DNA from: JBBCJM01 sp037190175
GTDB lineage: Bacteria > Pseudomonadota > Alphaproteobacteria > Rhodobacterales > Rhodobacteraceae
Direction of reading: 5' to 3'
Assembly: GCA_037190175.1 (NCBI GenBank)
Contig: JBBCJM010000125.1
Span: forward strand, 1-54,416
DNA length: 54,416 nt
This document shows, in pieces, positions 34,435 through 43,077 of the stretch (the first letter of the stretch is position 1; each line of letters begins with the position of its first letter). The position numbers were made by a program, and so were the translations under genes. Under the pieces are notes generated by a model that had not been told where the DNA came from, ran no database searches, and worked only from the letters and a program-made list of their open reading frames with translations.

Positions 34435-34554
34435 CCTCCGCGCATCGGCAGGAACAATCCGGCCGGCCTCCGGTTGAACCTGCCCAAGCCGCCGGTGCGG
34501 GCCGTGAGGGCCGGCGCCGGGGCGGGTTCGCTTTGCGCAAACGGAGGAAATACC

Positions 34555-34902
34555 ATGAAACGACTGATCGCCCTGCTGGCCGTGCCGCTGTTCGCTACCG
34601 CCGCCCTGGCCCAGACCGATGGCTCGGACGGCCAGACTTTCGGCAGCGACTGGTCGACCGACCTGGGCGCCGCGATCTTCACCGACGACACCCGGACCAC
34701 CCTGCGCTCGGCCGACGAACTGCGGGCCCAGTGGGGCACGCTGTCGCCCGAGGACCAGGAGATGGTGCGCCGCGACTGCGCCGCGCTGAGCGCCGGCACG
34801 GGCGCGACCACCGGCGCGATGCCCGGCGACCCGAATGCGACCGGGGTCAGCCTGACCGCGGCGCAGATGGCCGAGCTTTGCGCGGCGGTCGAAACGCTCT
34901 GA
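34555..34902 (+). CDS. Small exported acidic protein, function unknown
   Basis: A 115-residue protein with a clear signal peptide (MKRLIALLAVPLFATAALAQ) and GGAGG before the start. The mature part is rich in Asp, Thr and Gly (TDGSDGQTFGSDWSTDLGAA) and has two Cys that could pair (RRDCAALS, ELCAAVETL). The middle resembles a short helical motif (LRAQWGTLSPEDQEMVRRDC). Homologues seem common in Rhodobacterales, but I know no function. It follows the CHAT gene after 120 bp on the same strand, so co-transcription is possible but not shown. Confidence 0.8.
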   Translation: MKRLIALLAVPLFATAALAQTDGSDGQTFGSDWSTDLGAAIFTDDTRTTLRSADELRAQWGTLSPEDQEMVRRDCAALSAGTGATTGAMPGDPNATGVSLTAAQMAELCAAVETL

Positions 34903-35050
34903 CCGCATCCGGCACGCCCCGCGGCGGCATCCTCCGGGGGGCGCGCGACCGGCGCGCCGGCTGCTCCCTCTCGGCAATCCCGCGCGCCGGTCGCAATCCG
35001 GCCTTCCGGCCCCGATGGACTATGCCCGCCGCAGCCCCTAGGTTTGCGGC

Positions 35051-36754
35051 ATGACCGACGCCCCCGCCTATCGGGTCCTGGCCCGCAAGTACCGCCCCGA
35101 GACCTTCGCCGATCTCGTCGGGCAGGAGGCGATGGTCCGCACGCTGAAGAACGCCTTCGCCGCCGACCGCATCGCCCATGCCTTCATCATGACCGGCATC
35201 CGCGGCACGGGAAAGACCACCACCGCCCGCATCATCGCCAAGGGGCTGAACTGCATCGGCCCGGATGGCACCGGCGGCCCCACCACCGAGCCCTGCGGGG
35301 TCTGCGAACCCTGCCGCGCCATCGCCGAGGGCCGACACGTGGACGTGATGGAGATGGACGCGGCCTCGCGCACGGGGGTGGGCGACATCCGCGAGATCAT
35401 CGAGTCGGTCCACTACCGGGCGGCCTCGGCGCGGTATAAAATCTACATCATCGACGAAGTGCACATGCTGTCGACCAGCGCCTTCAACGCGCTGCTGAAG
35501 ACGCTGGAGGAACCCCCCGAACACGTGAAGTTCATCTTCGCCACCACCGAGATCCGCAAGGTGCCGGTCACCGTCCTGTCCCGCTGCCAGCGGTTCGACC
35601 TGCGGCGGATCGAGCCCGAGGTGATGCTGGGCCTGTTGCGCCGGATCGCCGCGGCCGAGGGGGCGGAGATCACCGAGGAGGCGCTGGCGCTGATCACCCG
35701 GGCGGCCGAGGGCTCGGCGCGCGACGCCACCTCGCTGCTGGACCAGGCCATCAGCCACGGGCAGGGCACCACCACCGCCGAGCAGGTGCGGGCCATGCTG
35801 GGGCTCGCCGACCGCGGCCGGGTGCTGGACCTGTTCGAGGCGATCATGCGCGGGCAGGCGGCGGCGGCGCTGACCGAACTCGCCGCGCAATATGCCGACG
35901 GCGCCGACCCGATGGCGGTGCTGCGCGATCTGGCCGAGGTGACGCACTGGATTTCCGTGGTCAAGATCACCCCGGAGGCCGCCGAGGACCCCACCGTGCC
36001 GCCCGAGGAGCGCGACCGCGGACGCGCCCTGGCCGCCGCCCTGCCGCTGCGGGCGCTGAGCCGGGCCTGGCAGATGCTCTTGAAGGCGATCGAGGAGGTG
36101 GCGCTGGCCCCCAACGCCATGATGGCGGCCGAGATGGCGGTGATCCGCCTCACGCATGTCGCCGACCTGCCCGACCCCGAGACGCTGATCCGCAAGCTGA
36201 CTTCCGCCGCCCCCCCCGCCGGTGCGACGCATGTGCCCGCCCCCTCCGGCAATGGCGGCAACGGCGGGACGCGGATGGTGGCCCGCGGCGGCGCCCAGCC
36301 GGCCCCGGCCGAGGCCGACCCCGGGCTGCACCGCCTGGCCAGCTTCGACCACGTGGTCGACCTGGTGCGCGAGGCGCGCGACATGACGCTGCTGGTCGAG
36401 ATCGAGACCGCGCTGCGGCTGGTGCGCTATGCCCCCGGCCGCATCGAGTTCGAGCCCGCGCCAGGGGCGAAGCCCGACTTCGCCCAGCGGCTGGCGCACC
36501 GGCTGCAGTCCATGACCGGGGCGCGCTGGGGCGTCTCGGTGGTCAGCGCCGGGGGCCAGCCCACGCTGGCCGAGCAGCGGGCCGAGGAACAGGCCGCGGC
36601 AAGGCTGGCGGTGGCGGGCGATCCACTGGTGGCGGCGGTGATGGCGGCCTTTCCGGGGGCCGAGATCGTGGAGATCCGCGACCTGAGCGCCGAGGCGGCG
36701 GCCGAGGCGCTGGCCGAGGTGGAAGACGAATGGGATCCCTTCGAGGACGGCTGA
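35051..36754 (+). CDS. dnaX: DNA polymerase III subunit gamma/tau
   Basis: A 567-residue clamp-loader ATPase. The start YRVLARKYRPETFADLVGQE is diagnostic, followed by Walker A GIRGTGKTT (about residue 52), a zinc-binding region (NCIGPDG, CGVCEPC), Walker B/DExx IYIIDEVHML, and SRC-type arginine finger VLSRCQRFDLRRI. Domain III covers residues 240-360 and a variable tau tail follows. Length suits the alphaproteobacterial tau form. I saw no slippery A6-type frameshift signal, so a short gamma product by E. coli-type frameshifting is unlikely. First gene of the dnaX-ybaB-recR operon. Confidence 0.97.
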   Translation: MTDAPAYRVLARKYRPETFADLVGQEAMVRTLKNAFAADRIAHAFIMTGIRGTGKTTTARIIAKGLNCIGPDGTGGPTTEPCGVCEPCRAIAEGRHVDVMEMDAASRTGVGDIREIIESVHYRAASARYKIYIIDEVHMLSTSAFNALLKTLEEPPEHVKFIFATTEIRKVPVTVLSRCQRFDLRRIEPEVMLGLLRRIAAAEGAEITEEALALITRAAEGSARDATSLLDQAISHGQGTTTAEQVRAMLGLADRGRVLDLFEAIMRGQAAAALTELAAQYADGADPMAVLRDLAEVTHWISVVKITPEAAEDPTVPPEERDRGRALAAALPLRALSRAWQMLLKAIEEVALAPNAMMAAEMAVIRLTHVADLPDPETLIRKLTSAAPPAGATHVPAPSGNGGNGGTRMVARGGAQPAPAEADPGLHRLASFDHVVDLVREARDMTLLVEIETALRLVRYAPGRIEFEPAPGAKPDFAQRLAHRLQSMTGARWGVSVVSAGGQPTLAEQRAEEQAAARLAVAGDPLVAAVMAAFPGAEIVEIRDLSAEAAAEALAEVEDEWDPFEDG

Positions 36755-36767
36755 CAAGGAGAGACGG

Positions 36768-37112
36768 ATGCTGAAGGGCTTGGGCGGTCTTGGCGACATG
36801 ACCAAGATGATGAAGGCGGCGCAGGAGCTGCAGGAGAAGATGCAGAGCCTGCAGGCGGATCTGGCCCGCATCGTAGTGGTGGGCGAGGCCGGCGCGGGGC
36901 TGGTCAAGGCCCGCTGCACCGCGACCGGCGACCTGACAGGGCTGGAGATCGACCCCTCGATCTTCGTCGCCTCGGAGAAGGAAGTGGTCGAGGATCTGAT
37001 CATCGCCGCGGTGAAGGACGCGCAGGCCAAGGCGCAGGCCCGCCACCAGCAGGAGATGGGCCGGCTGACCGAGGGGCTGGGGCTGCCGCCGGGCATGAAG
37101 CTGCCGTTCTGA
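36768..37112 (+). CDS. ybaB: Nucleoid-associated protein, YbaB/EbfC family
   Basis: A 114-residue DNA-binding protein. The N-terminus (MLKGLGGLGDMTKMMKAAQE LQEKMQS in two stretches) forms the coiled-coil arm; the conserved core follows (GEAGAGLVKARCTATGDLTG, EIDPSIF). Homodimers bind DNA and shape the nucleoid. Location between dnaX and recR is conserved across many bacteria. GGAGAGACGG precedes the start; 13 bases separate it from dnaX. Confidence 0.95.
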   Translation: MLKGLGGLGDMTKMMKAAQELQEKMQSLQADLARIVVVGEAGAGLVKARCTATGDLTGLEIDPSIFVASEKEVVEDLIIAAVKDAQAKAQARHQQEMGRLTEGLGLPPGMKLPF

Positions 37113-37116
37113 GGCC

Positions 37117-37713
37117 ATGGCCGAGGCCCCGCGCGACATCGAACGCCTGATCGAGCTGATGGCCCGGCTGCCGGGGCTGGGCCCCCGCTCGGCGCGGCGC
37201 GCGGTGCTGGCCTTGTTGCGCCGGCGCGAGGCGCTGATGGCGCCGCTGGCGCAGGCCATGGCGCAGGTGGCGCTCTCGGCCCGCGACTGCATCCGCTGCG
37301 GCAATGTCTCGACCGAGGACCTCTGCCCGATCTGCGCCGACCCCCGCCGCGCCACCGGCGAGATCTGCGTGGTGGAGACCTTGGCCGACCTCTGGGCGAT
37401 GGAGCGCGCGGGGGTGTTCAAGGGCCGCTACCACGTGCTGGGCGGCACGCTTTCGGCGCTGGAGGGGCTGGGGCCGGACCAGTTGCGCATCCCCGAGCTG
37501 ATCGCCCGGGTGGCCGAGGAGGGTGCCGGCGAAGTGATCCTGGCGCTGAACGCCACGGTGGATGGCCAGACCACCGCGCATTACATTGCCGAGGCGCTGC
37601 CCGCCGGCGTGGCGGTCAGTTCGCTGGCGCAGGGGGTGCCGGTGGGGGGAGAGCTGGACTATCTGGACGATGGCACCATCGGCGCCGCGCTGCGGGCGAG
37701 GCGGCGGCTGTGA
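37117..37713 (+). CDS. recR: Recombination mediator RecR
   Basis: A 198-residue RecR, which loads RecA at gaps with RecF/RecO. The helix-hairpin-helix (LPGLGPRSARRAVLALLRR) is followed by the zinc finger C-x2-C...C-x2-C in RDCIRCGNVSTEDLCPICAD, the Toprim domain (EICVVETLADLWAMERAG, YHVLGGTLSALEGLGPDQL) and the C-terminal SSLAQGVPVGGELDYLDDGT motif. It begins four bases after the ybaB stop region and its stop overlaps the next start (GTGA). Confidence 0.97.
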   Translation: MAEAPRDIERLIELMARLPGLGPRSARRAVLALLRRREALMAPLAQAMAQVALSARDCIRCGNVSTEDLCPICADPRRATGEICVVETLADLWAMERAGVFKGRYHVLGGTLSALEGLGPDQLRIPELIARVAEEGAGEVILALNATVDGQTTAHYIAEALPAGVAVSSLAQGVPVGGELDYLDDGTIGAALRARRRL

Positions 37714-38612
37714 CCCCGGTGGAGTTCATCCTGGCCGCCTGGGCCGCGGGTGAACGCGATCTCCACGCCGCCCTCGGCCGCGCCGTGCTGCGCGCCGCAC
37801 CCGCGACCCCCGCCGAGGCCGAGGCGCTGGCCGATGCGATCCGCGAGGGGCTGCCGGACGAGCCGGGCGAAAGGCTGCGCGCCGCCGATGCCGGCTTCCT
37901 GCACGCGGTGGCCCGCCACGCCGCGGGGTTCGAGCCGGTGCCGGGGGCGCAGTTCCTGCGCGGGGTGCTGTCGCGGGCCGAGATCGCGCCGGTGTTCCTG
38001 CCCGGGATCGGGGAAAGCCGCACCATCGCCCTGCCCGCCGGCCGGCCGGGAATGCCGGACTTCAGCGACCCCGCCTTCGAGCCCTGGTTCGCCGCCACCG
38101 GGGCGGTGTACGGCCTCGGCCTCTACGGCGAGGAACGCGCGGTCTACCGCAGCGCGCAGTTCGCCGGCCCGGCCAGCCCCGAGCGGCGGACGATCCATCT
38201 GGGCGTGGATGTCTTCGCCCCCGCGGGCACCCCGGTCCACGCGCCGCTGCCCGGCCGGGTGGCGGCGGCGGGGTACAACGCCGATCCGCTGGACTATGGC
38301 CATACCCTGATCCTGGAACATTCGCTGGAGGGCTGCCGGTTCTGGACGCTCTACGGCCATCTGGGCGCCGGGCTGCCGCGGCAGGGGCAGGCGGTGGCGG
38401 CGGGGCAGGCGGTGGGACACCTGGGCAGCCGCGCCGAGAACGGCGGCTGGGCGCCGCACCTGCACCTGCAGCTGATCACCGACCGGCTGGGGCAGGCCGG
38501 CAAGGCGAACTTTCCCGGCGTGGGCCACCGCAGCCTCTGGCCGGTCTGGGCGGTGATCAGCCCCGACCCCAACCTGATCCTGCGGCTGCCGCCCGGCCTC
38601 TTCGCGGCCTGA
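37710..38612 (+). CDS. M23-family peptidase-like protein with long N-terminal domain
   Basis: A 300-residue protein. Residues 150-300 form an M23 (lysostaphin-type) fold: HLGVDVFAPAGTPVHAPLPG, YGHTLILEHS, FWTLYGHLGAGL and APHLHLQLIT. The His/Asp of the first zinc motif (HLGVD) and the HLH of the second are present. The N-terminal 140 residues are helical and unassigned. There is no signal peptide, which is unusual for a wall hydrolase; related M23 domains occur fused to aminotransferases and kinases in small-molecule pathways. The GTG start overlaps the recR stop, giving a fourth gene to the dnaX operon. Confidence 0.85.
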   Translation: MTPVEFILAAWAAGERDLHAALGRAVLRAAPATPAEAEALADAIREGLPDEPGERLRAADAGFLHAVARHAAGFEPVPGAQFLRGVLSRAEIAPVFLPGIGESRTIALPAGRPGMPDFSDPAFEPWFAATGAVYGLGLYGEERAVYRSAQFAGPASPERRTIHLGVDVFAPAGTPVHAPLPGRVAAAGYNADPLDYGHTLILEHSLEGCRFWTLYGHLGAGLPRQGQAVAAGQAVGHLGSRAENGGWAPHLHLQLITDRLGQAGKANFPGVGHRSLWPVWAVISPDPNLILRLPPGLFAA

Positions 38613-38680
38613 CCCCGCCGCGGCGGTTGACATCCGGGGCCGGGCCGCGGTCAAGTCGCGTTGGGAAGGCGGGGGTGCGC

Positions 38681-39334
38681 ATGGGCAGGATCGGGCAGGT
38701 CGCGGCGGCGCTGGCTTTGCTGGCCGGGTCCGCCGGCGCCGAGGAGATCCACCGCGGCCCCGCGGGCGACGTGGTGATCTACGACACGCCGCCCCGGCTG
38801 ATGATCGTGGGCAACGTGACGCTGGGGCCGGAGGAGGTGCAGAGCCTGGTCGAGTTCCAGGGCTTGCGCGACTATTACGGCGCGCTGGTGGTGGACCCCT
38901 CCGAGGGCGACTATGCCTACTGGACCTCGGGCTACCAGTCGCCCGAGGTGGCGCTGGAGGTGGCCTATCGCTCCTGCCTGGCCGAGGTGGGGCCGGGGCG
39001 CACCTGCGTGCTCTTCGCCCGGGTGGACCCCGAGGGCTGGCGGCCGCGGCTGGGCAACGTCATCACCCTGGGCGGGCCGGCCTCGGAAAGCTTTCGCGGC
39101 TTCTACCAGGGCGGGCTGGATCTGGGTTTCGCCGCCTTCGCCGCCTCGGCGGTCTCCAGCGGCACCGCGATCGGCAGCGACAGCCAGGCGGCGGCCGAGA
39201 CCGCGGCGCTGGACGAATGCGAGAACTCCACCCGCGACGCGCTGACCCAGATGACCACCGCCGGCCGCACCGTGGCCCGGCAGAACGGCCGGCACATCTG
39301 CCGGATCATCTCGGTGCATGTGCCGAACCAGTGA
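38681..39334 (+). CDS. Exported hypothetical protein
   Basis: A 217-residue protein with a signal peptide (MGRIGQVAAALALLAGSAGA). The mature part contains WTSGYQSPEVALEVAYRSCL, which resembles small DUF4189-like periplasmic domains, and five Cys (SCLAE, RTCVLF, DECENS, HICRI and one more region) that could form disulphides. The C-terminal half is Ala/Ser-rich. A TTGACA at 38627-38632 could be its -35 box, giving it a promoter separate from recR. No reaction can be proposed. An in-frame GTG two codons upstream is an alternative start. Confidence 0.75.
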   Translation: MGRIGQVAAALALLAGSAGAEEIHRGPAGDVVIYDTPPRLMIVGNVTLGPEEVQSLVEFQGLRDYYGALVVDPSEGDYAYWTSGYQSPEVALEVAYRSCLAEVGPGRTCVLFARVDPEGWRPRLGNVITLGGPASESFRGFYQGGLDLGFAAFAASAVSSGTAIGSDSQAAAETAALDECENSTRDALTQMTTAGRTVARQNGRHICRIISVHVPNQ

Positions 39335-39382
39335 ACGGGCGTAGCGCGGATGGAAAGGCCGGGGGTTTCACACCCGGATCCC

Positions 39383-39443
39383 GTAGGGTGGGCGATCTGC
39401 CCACCACGGGACGCCGGCATGGTGGGCGCATCGCCCACCCTAC
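39383..39443. repeat. Nested palindromic repeat between convergent genes
   Basis: GTAGGGTGGGCGAT (39383-39396) and ATCGCCCACCCTAC (39430-39443) are perfect 14-bp inverted repeats; inside them GCCCACCA and TGGTGGGC form a second nested pair. It sits between the stops of the exported protein and the TrcR gene, so a two-way terminator or a REP-type repeat is likely. Confidence 0.7.
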
Positions 39444-39464
39444 TCCGCCTGCCTGCCGCGGGCC

Positions 39465-40223
39465 TCAGCGCACCAGGTTGTCGTCGTCGTCCTCTTCCTC
39501 GTCCTCGCCGCCCTGGGGCAGGTTGAAGAAGCTCTCAGCGTCGGAATAGTCCGCCGGCTTCTTGCTGCCCTCGGAGAGGCTGAAGTCGCCCAGCGCGGCG
39601 ATGGAGGAGGGGATGCGCGCCTCGGGCGCCATGCCGAGGCTCTGTTCGGTCGAGACCAGCTTGCGCCGCTCGTCGTCCGACATCACCTTGCCCTCGGCCG
39701 CCTTGCGCTTGGCCGCCGCCTGCACCGCGGCGTCGAGCTCGGACTGCTTGCAGAGCCCCAGCGCCACCGGGTCGATGGGCTGCATCTGGCCGATGTTCCA
39801 GTGGGTGCGCTCGCGGATGGTCTGGATCGTGGGCTTGGTGGTGCCCACCAGCTTGGCGATCTGGCCGTCGGCCAGTTCGGGGTGGAACTTCACCAGCCAG
39901 AGGATGGCGTTCGGCCGGTCCTGCCGCTTGGACAGGGGCGTGTAGCGCGGCCCGCGGCGCTTTTCCTCGCCCTGCGCGGCCTGGTTGTACTTCAGCTTCA
40001 GCCGGTACAGCGGGTCGGCCTGCCCGCGCTCGATCTCGATCGGGTCGAGCTGGTTGTTGGCGATGGGGTCGAAGCCCTTGACGCCGCCGGCCACATCGCC
40101 GTCCGCGATGCCCTGCACCTCCAGCTCGTGCAGGCCGCAGAACTCGGCGATCTGGCGGAAGGTGAGCGTGGTGTTCTCGACCAGCCACACGGCGGTGGCC
40201 TTGGCCATCAGGGGCTTGTTCAT
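39465..40223 (-). CDS. trcR: Cell-cycle transcriptional regulator TrcR (DUF1013)
   Basis: A 252-residue alphaproteobacterial regulator. The start MNKPLMAKATAVWLVENTTL and the segments FRQIAEFCGLHELEVQGIAD, GPRYTPLSKRQDRPNAILWL and IAKLVGTTKPTIQTIRERTH are characteristic; two helix-turn-helix-like regions (25-45 and 130-155) are visible. The C-terminus is a very acidic tail (GGEDEEEDDDDNLVR). AAGGAG lies eight bases before ATG 40223; the frame stays open upstream without conservation. In Rhodobacterales/Caulobacterales it is linked to cell-cycle gene transcription. Divergent from the RNase gene. Confidence 0.9.
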   Translation of the reverse strand: MNKPLMAKATAVWLVENTTLTFRQIAEFCGLHELEVQGIADGDVAGGVKGFDPIANNQLDPIEIERGQADPLYRLKLKYNQAAQGEEKRRGPRYTPLSKRQDRPNAILWLVKFHPELADGQIAKLVGTTKPTIQTIRERTHWNIGQMQPIDPVALGLCKQSELDAAVQAAAKRKAAEGKVMSDDERRKLVSTEQSLGMAPEARIPSSIAALGDFSLSEGSKKPADYSDAESFFNLPQGGEDEEEDDDDNLVR

Positions 40224-40363
40224 CGCACGGGCTCCTTGTCTCGGCGGCGCGGATATGGCTTCTCCGGGCCGGGAAATCGGCTGCGGGCGCCTTGCCCGCG
40301 GTTCCTCGATGTCGGGGAATTGACGTGGCATATAGTGCGAAACGCGGGCGGAGGGAAGGGCCG

Positions 40364-41014
40364 ATGCAAGGGCTGGGCAGGTGGATCGCGGCGGCTGCGC
40401 TGGTTCTGGCCGGGGCCGCGGCGGCCCGGGCGGATGGCGAGCCGGCGGGGGACTTCGACTATTACGTGATGGCGCTCAGCTGGTCGCCCGCCTTCTGCGA
40501 CCTGGAGGGCGCGGCGCGGGGCGAGCCGCAATGCCAGGCCGGGCGGCGCACCGGATTCGTGCTGCACGGGCTCTGGCCGCAGTACGAGGCGGGCTGGCCG
40601 CAATACTGCCGCACGGGCGAGCGCGACCCCACCCGGGGCGAGACCGCGGCGGTGGCCGACCTGTTCGGCGGCGCGGGGGCGGCGTTCTATCAGTGGAAGA
40701 AGCACGGGCGCTGTGCGGGCCTGTCGCCGCGGGACTACTACGCCTTGGCGAGGCGGGCGTTTTCCAGCGTGACGCCGCCGCCGGTGCTGCTGGAGGCGAA
40801 GCGGCCGCTGACCGTGCCCGCCCGGCTGATCGAGGGCGCGTTCCTGGAGCGCAACCCGCAGCTGACCCCGCGGATGGTCACCGTCACCTGCCGGGCCGGC
40901 CTGATCCAGGAGGTGCGCATCTGCCTGACCCGCGACCTGGAGCCCCGCGACTGCGCCCCGGACGTGGCGCGCGACTGCCGGCTGGAGGATGCGCGGCTGC
41001 TGCCGGTGAGATGA
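40364..41014 (+). CDS. Periplasmic ribonuclease T2 family protein
   Basis: A 216-residue exported endoribonuclease. The signal peptide is MQGLGRWIAAAALVLAGAAA. The two catalytic segments are intact: GFVLHGLWPQYEAG (first His) and FYQWKKHGRCAGL (Lys-His pair and Trp). DFDYYVMALSWSPAFC is the family start and the Cys content suits disulphides. Like E. coli RNase I it would degrade RNA in the periplasm. GGAGGGAAGGG lies before the start. Convergent with the lytic transglycosylase gene. Confidence 0.93.
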   Translation: MQGLGRWIAAAALVLAGAAAARADGEPAGDFDYYVMALSWSPAFCDLEGAARGEPQCQAGRRTGFVLHGLWPQYEAGWPQYCRTGERDPTRGETAAVADLFGGAGAAFYQWKKHGRCAGLSPRDYYALARRAFSSVTPPPVLLEAKRPLTVPARLIEGAFLERNPQLTPRMVTVTCRAGLIQEVRICLTRDLEPRDCAPDVARDCRLEDARLLPVR

Positions 41015-41018
41015 GGCT

Positions 41019-41064
41019 TGGCGGGGTGAACCCCGCCCTACGTGGGGCGGGATTTATCCCGCCA
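41019..41064. repeat. Palindromic repeat between convergent genes
   Basis: TGGCGGGGTGAACCCCGCC (from 41019) mirrors GGCGGGATTTATCCCGCCA (to 41064), with the inner blocks also self-complementary. The element spans nearly the whole 60-bp gap between the RNase T2 stop and the transglycosylase stop. A two-way terminator or REP-type unit is the simplest reading. Confidence 0.65.
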
Positions 41065-41074
41065 AAACCACATC

Positions 41075-42994
41075 TCACCGCCCCGTCAATTCCTGCGTCA
41101 CCCGCACCGGGCCGGGGCTGCCGCGCAGCTTGGCGCGGTAGATCACCAGGCTTTCCACCACCCGCATGATATAGGTGCGGGTCTCGGCGATGGGCACGGT
41201 CTCCACCCAGTCCACCGGATCCACGGCCGGGTCGCGGGGGTCGCCGAACTCGGTCACCCAGCGCCGCGGCCGGCCCGGGCCGGCGTTGTAGCCCGCGGCG
41301 ATCAGCGCCACCGAGGGGCCGAACTCGTCCAAGAGCTTCTTCAGGTAGGCCGCGCCCAGCGACACGTTGTAGGCCGGGTCGGTGGTCAGGCGCGAGCGGG
41401 CGAAGGGCTGGCCGGTTTCCCTGGCCATCATCTCGGCGGTGTCGGGCATCACCTGCATCAGGCCCAGCGCGCCCACGGGAGACCGCGCCGCGGGGTCGAA
41501 CTCCGATTCGCGGCGGGCGATGGAGAGCGCGAGCGCCCGGCTGACCGGCAGGCCGTCGGGCACCAGGTCGGGCACCGGGAAATAGGGCCGGTGCAGGATC
41601 AGCCCGCGCTCGGCCCCCTGCTTGGCGATGGCCAGCGCCACATGCGGCTCGCCCATCGCCAGCGCCATGTCCGCCAGCCGGTCCAGCCCCTCGGCGTCCA
41701 GCCCCTCGGCCAGATGCAGCAGGAACTGCTTGCCCCGCCCGCGGTCGCCGGCCATGAGCAGCAGCCGCGCCGCCTCCAGCACCGAGGAGCGGGCGAAGCC
41801 GGCCTGCCGCCAGTCGCCCGGCCGGCGGTCGGCGACCAGCGCGGCGTCGAGCGTGGCGCCCAGCCTTTCGGCGGCCAGCAGGCCATAATAGGCGGTGGAA
41901 TGCCGCGCGGCCTGCGCCCAGGCGCTGCGGGCGGCCTCGGCCTGGCCCTGCCGCGACAGCGCCTCGCCGATCCAGAACTGCGCGCGCGAGACGCTGACCG
42001 GGGTGCGCACCCCGGCCTCCAGCCGGCGGAAGTGGGTGAGCGCGGTTCCGGGGTCGCCCAGGTGGCGCAGGGCGATGAAGCCGGCCAGGAACTCCAGGTC
42101 CGCGAAGTCGCCCCCCGAATCCAGCCCGTGCAGGGCGGCGACGCGATAGGCGGTGCGGTGCTTGCCCTCCGACACCAGTTGCCGGGCGAGGTTGCCGCGG
42201 CGGGGGCCCCAGGCGAAGGCGCGGCCCAGCTTGTCGGGCGAGCGTTGCAGGATCAGCTCGGCGGCGGAGTCGTAGAGGCCCTGGTTCATCCGCCACTGGA
42301 AACGGTCATGCGCGAGGCCCGGGTCGCCGGCCAGCGCCGCGGGCACCGCGTCGATCAGCGTGTTCACTCCCCCGGCCCCCTCGCGCAGGGCGATGCGGGC
42401 GGCGGCCAGCGCCTTCGGCCCGGGGCCGAGGCGGGGCAGCATCCGCTTCGCCTCGGCCAGCCGGCCCTCCCACAGCAGGCGGTCGGTGCGGTCGGCGTGG
42501 TCCTGGGCGCGGATCGCGGGGCCGGCGATGGTCAGGAAAGCGGCCTCGTCGCCGGCGTCGAAGGGCAGGGCGATCCAGGCGCGGCGGGCCTCGGTGGCGG
42601 CTTCCTCCGCCCGCCCGCTGGCCCGCAACGCGCCGATCAGCGCGCCGGCGCCCTTCGGGGTGGCGGGGCGGGTATTGCCGAACCAGGCCAGCACCCGGGC
42701 GGGGGTGGTGGAACGCGCGACCGCCTCCTCCCCCCGCTGCCGCAAGAGCGCGAGGCCCGGCCAGTCCGCCCGGCGGGCCAGGAAGCCTTCGTATTCCGTC
42801 AGCGTGCCCTGCCCCGCGCGCAGCCGCAGCCATTCGACCACATCGGCCCCCACCGCGCCCGACTGGGCGCCGGCCACCGCGGCCGCGGCCCAGTCCTGCG
42901 CGGCGGCGGCGTCGAGCGCCCGGCGGAGGGCGGCGGGATCCTGCGCCAGGGCAGGGACGGTCAGCAGGAGGAGGAAGGCAAGCGCGCGGATCAT
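41075..42994 (-). CDS. Soluble lytic murein transglycosylase (Slt type)
   Basis: A 639-residue exported enzyme that cleaves peptidoglycan to 1,6-anhydromuropeptides. Signal peptide MIRALAFLLLLTVPALAQ; then about 420 residues of helical superhelix (AYYGLLAAERLGA); then the catalytic SLT domain near residue 480 with RRESEFDPAARSPVGALGLM (catalytic Glu in ESEF), QVMPDTAEMMA, NVSLGAAYLKKLLDEF and AAGYNAGPGRPRRWV. Length matches E. coli Slt70. It stands alone, upstream of the PHB genes in the same orientation. Confidence 0.94.
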   Translation of the reverse strand: MIRALAFLLLLTVPALAQDPAALRRALDAAAAQDWAAAAVAGAQSGAVGADVVEWLRLRAGQGTLTEYEGFLARRADWPGLALLRQRGEEAVARSTTPARVLAWFGNTRPATPKGAGALIGALRASGRAEEAATEARRAWIALPFDAGDEAAFLTIAGPAIRAQDHADRTDRLLWEGRLAEAKRMLPRLGPGPKALAAARIALREGAGGVNTLIDAVPAALAGDPGLAHDRFQWRMNQGLYDSAAELILQRSPDKLGRAFAWGPRRGNLARQLVSEGKHRTAYRVAALHGLDSGGDFADLEFLAGFIALRHLGDPGTALTHFRRLEAGVRTPVSVSRAQFWIGEALSRQGQAEAARSAWAQAARHSTAYYGLLAAERLGATLDAALVADRRPGDWRQAGFARSSVLEAARLLLMAGDRGRGKQFLLHLAEGLDAEGLDRLADMALAMGEPHVALAIAKQGAERGLILHRPYFPVPDLVPDGLPVSRALALSIARRESEFDPAARSPVGALGLMQVMPDTAEMMARETGQPFARSRLTTDPAYNVSLGAAYLKKLLDEFGPSVALIAAGYNAGPGRPRRWVTEFGDPRDPAVDPVDWVETVPIAETRTYIMRVVESLVIYRAKLRGSPGPVRVTQELTGR

Positions 42995-43077
42995 GGCCCG
43001 CCTGATAGGCGGCAAAGGGCCGGTCGCGCAACTCACGTTGATGCGGGATGGCAGCGGCCCGCCATCCCGCCCCGCGA

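Noticed and set aside
31492..34902. CRISPR-associated (type III-E-like) TPR-CHAT system
   Set aside because: No Cas gene or repeat array is present and the CHAT protein has a signal peptide.
31387..34977. 1196-codon minus-strand open frame
   Set aside because: Antisense to the CHAT protein whose signal peptide, repeats and catalytic motifs are clear; the reverse frame has no recognisable domain.
35051..36754. Programmed frameshift in dnaX making a short gamma subunit
   Set aside because: No A-rich slippery heptamer with a following stem was found in the frame.
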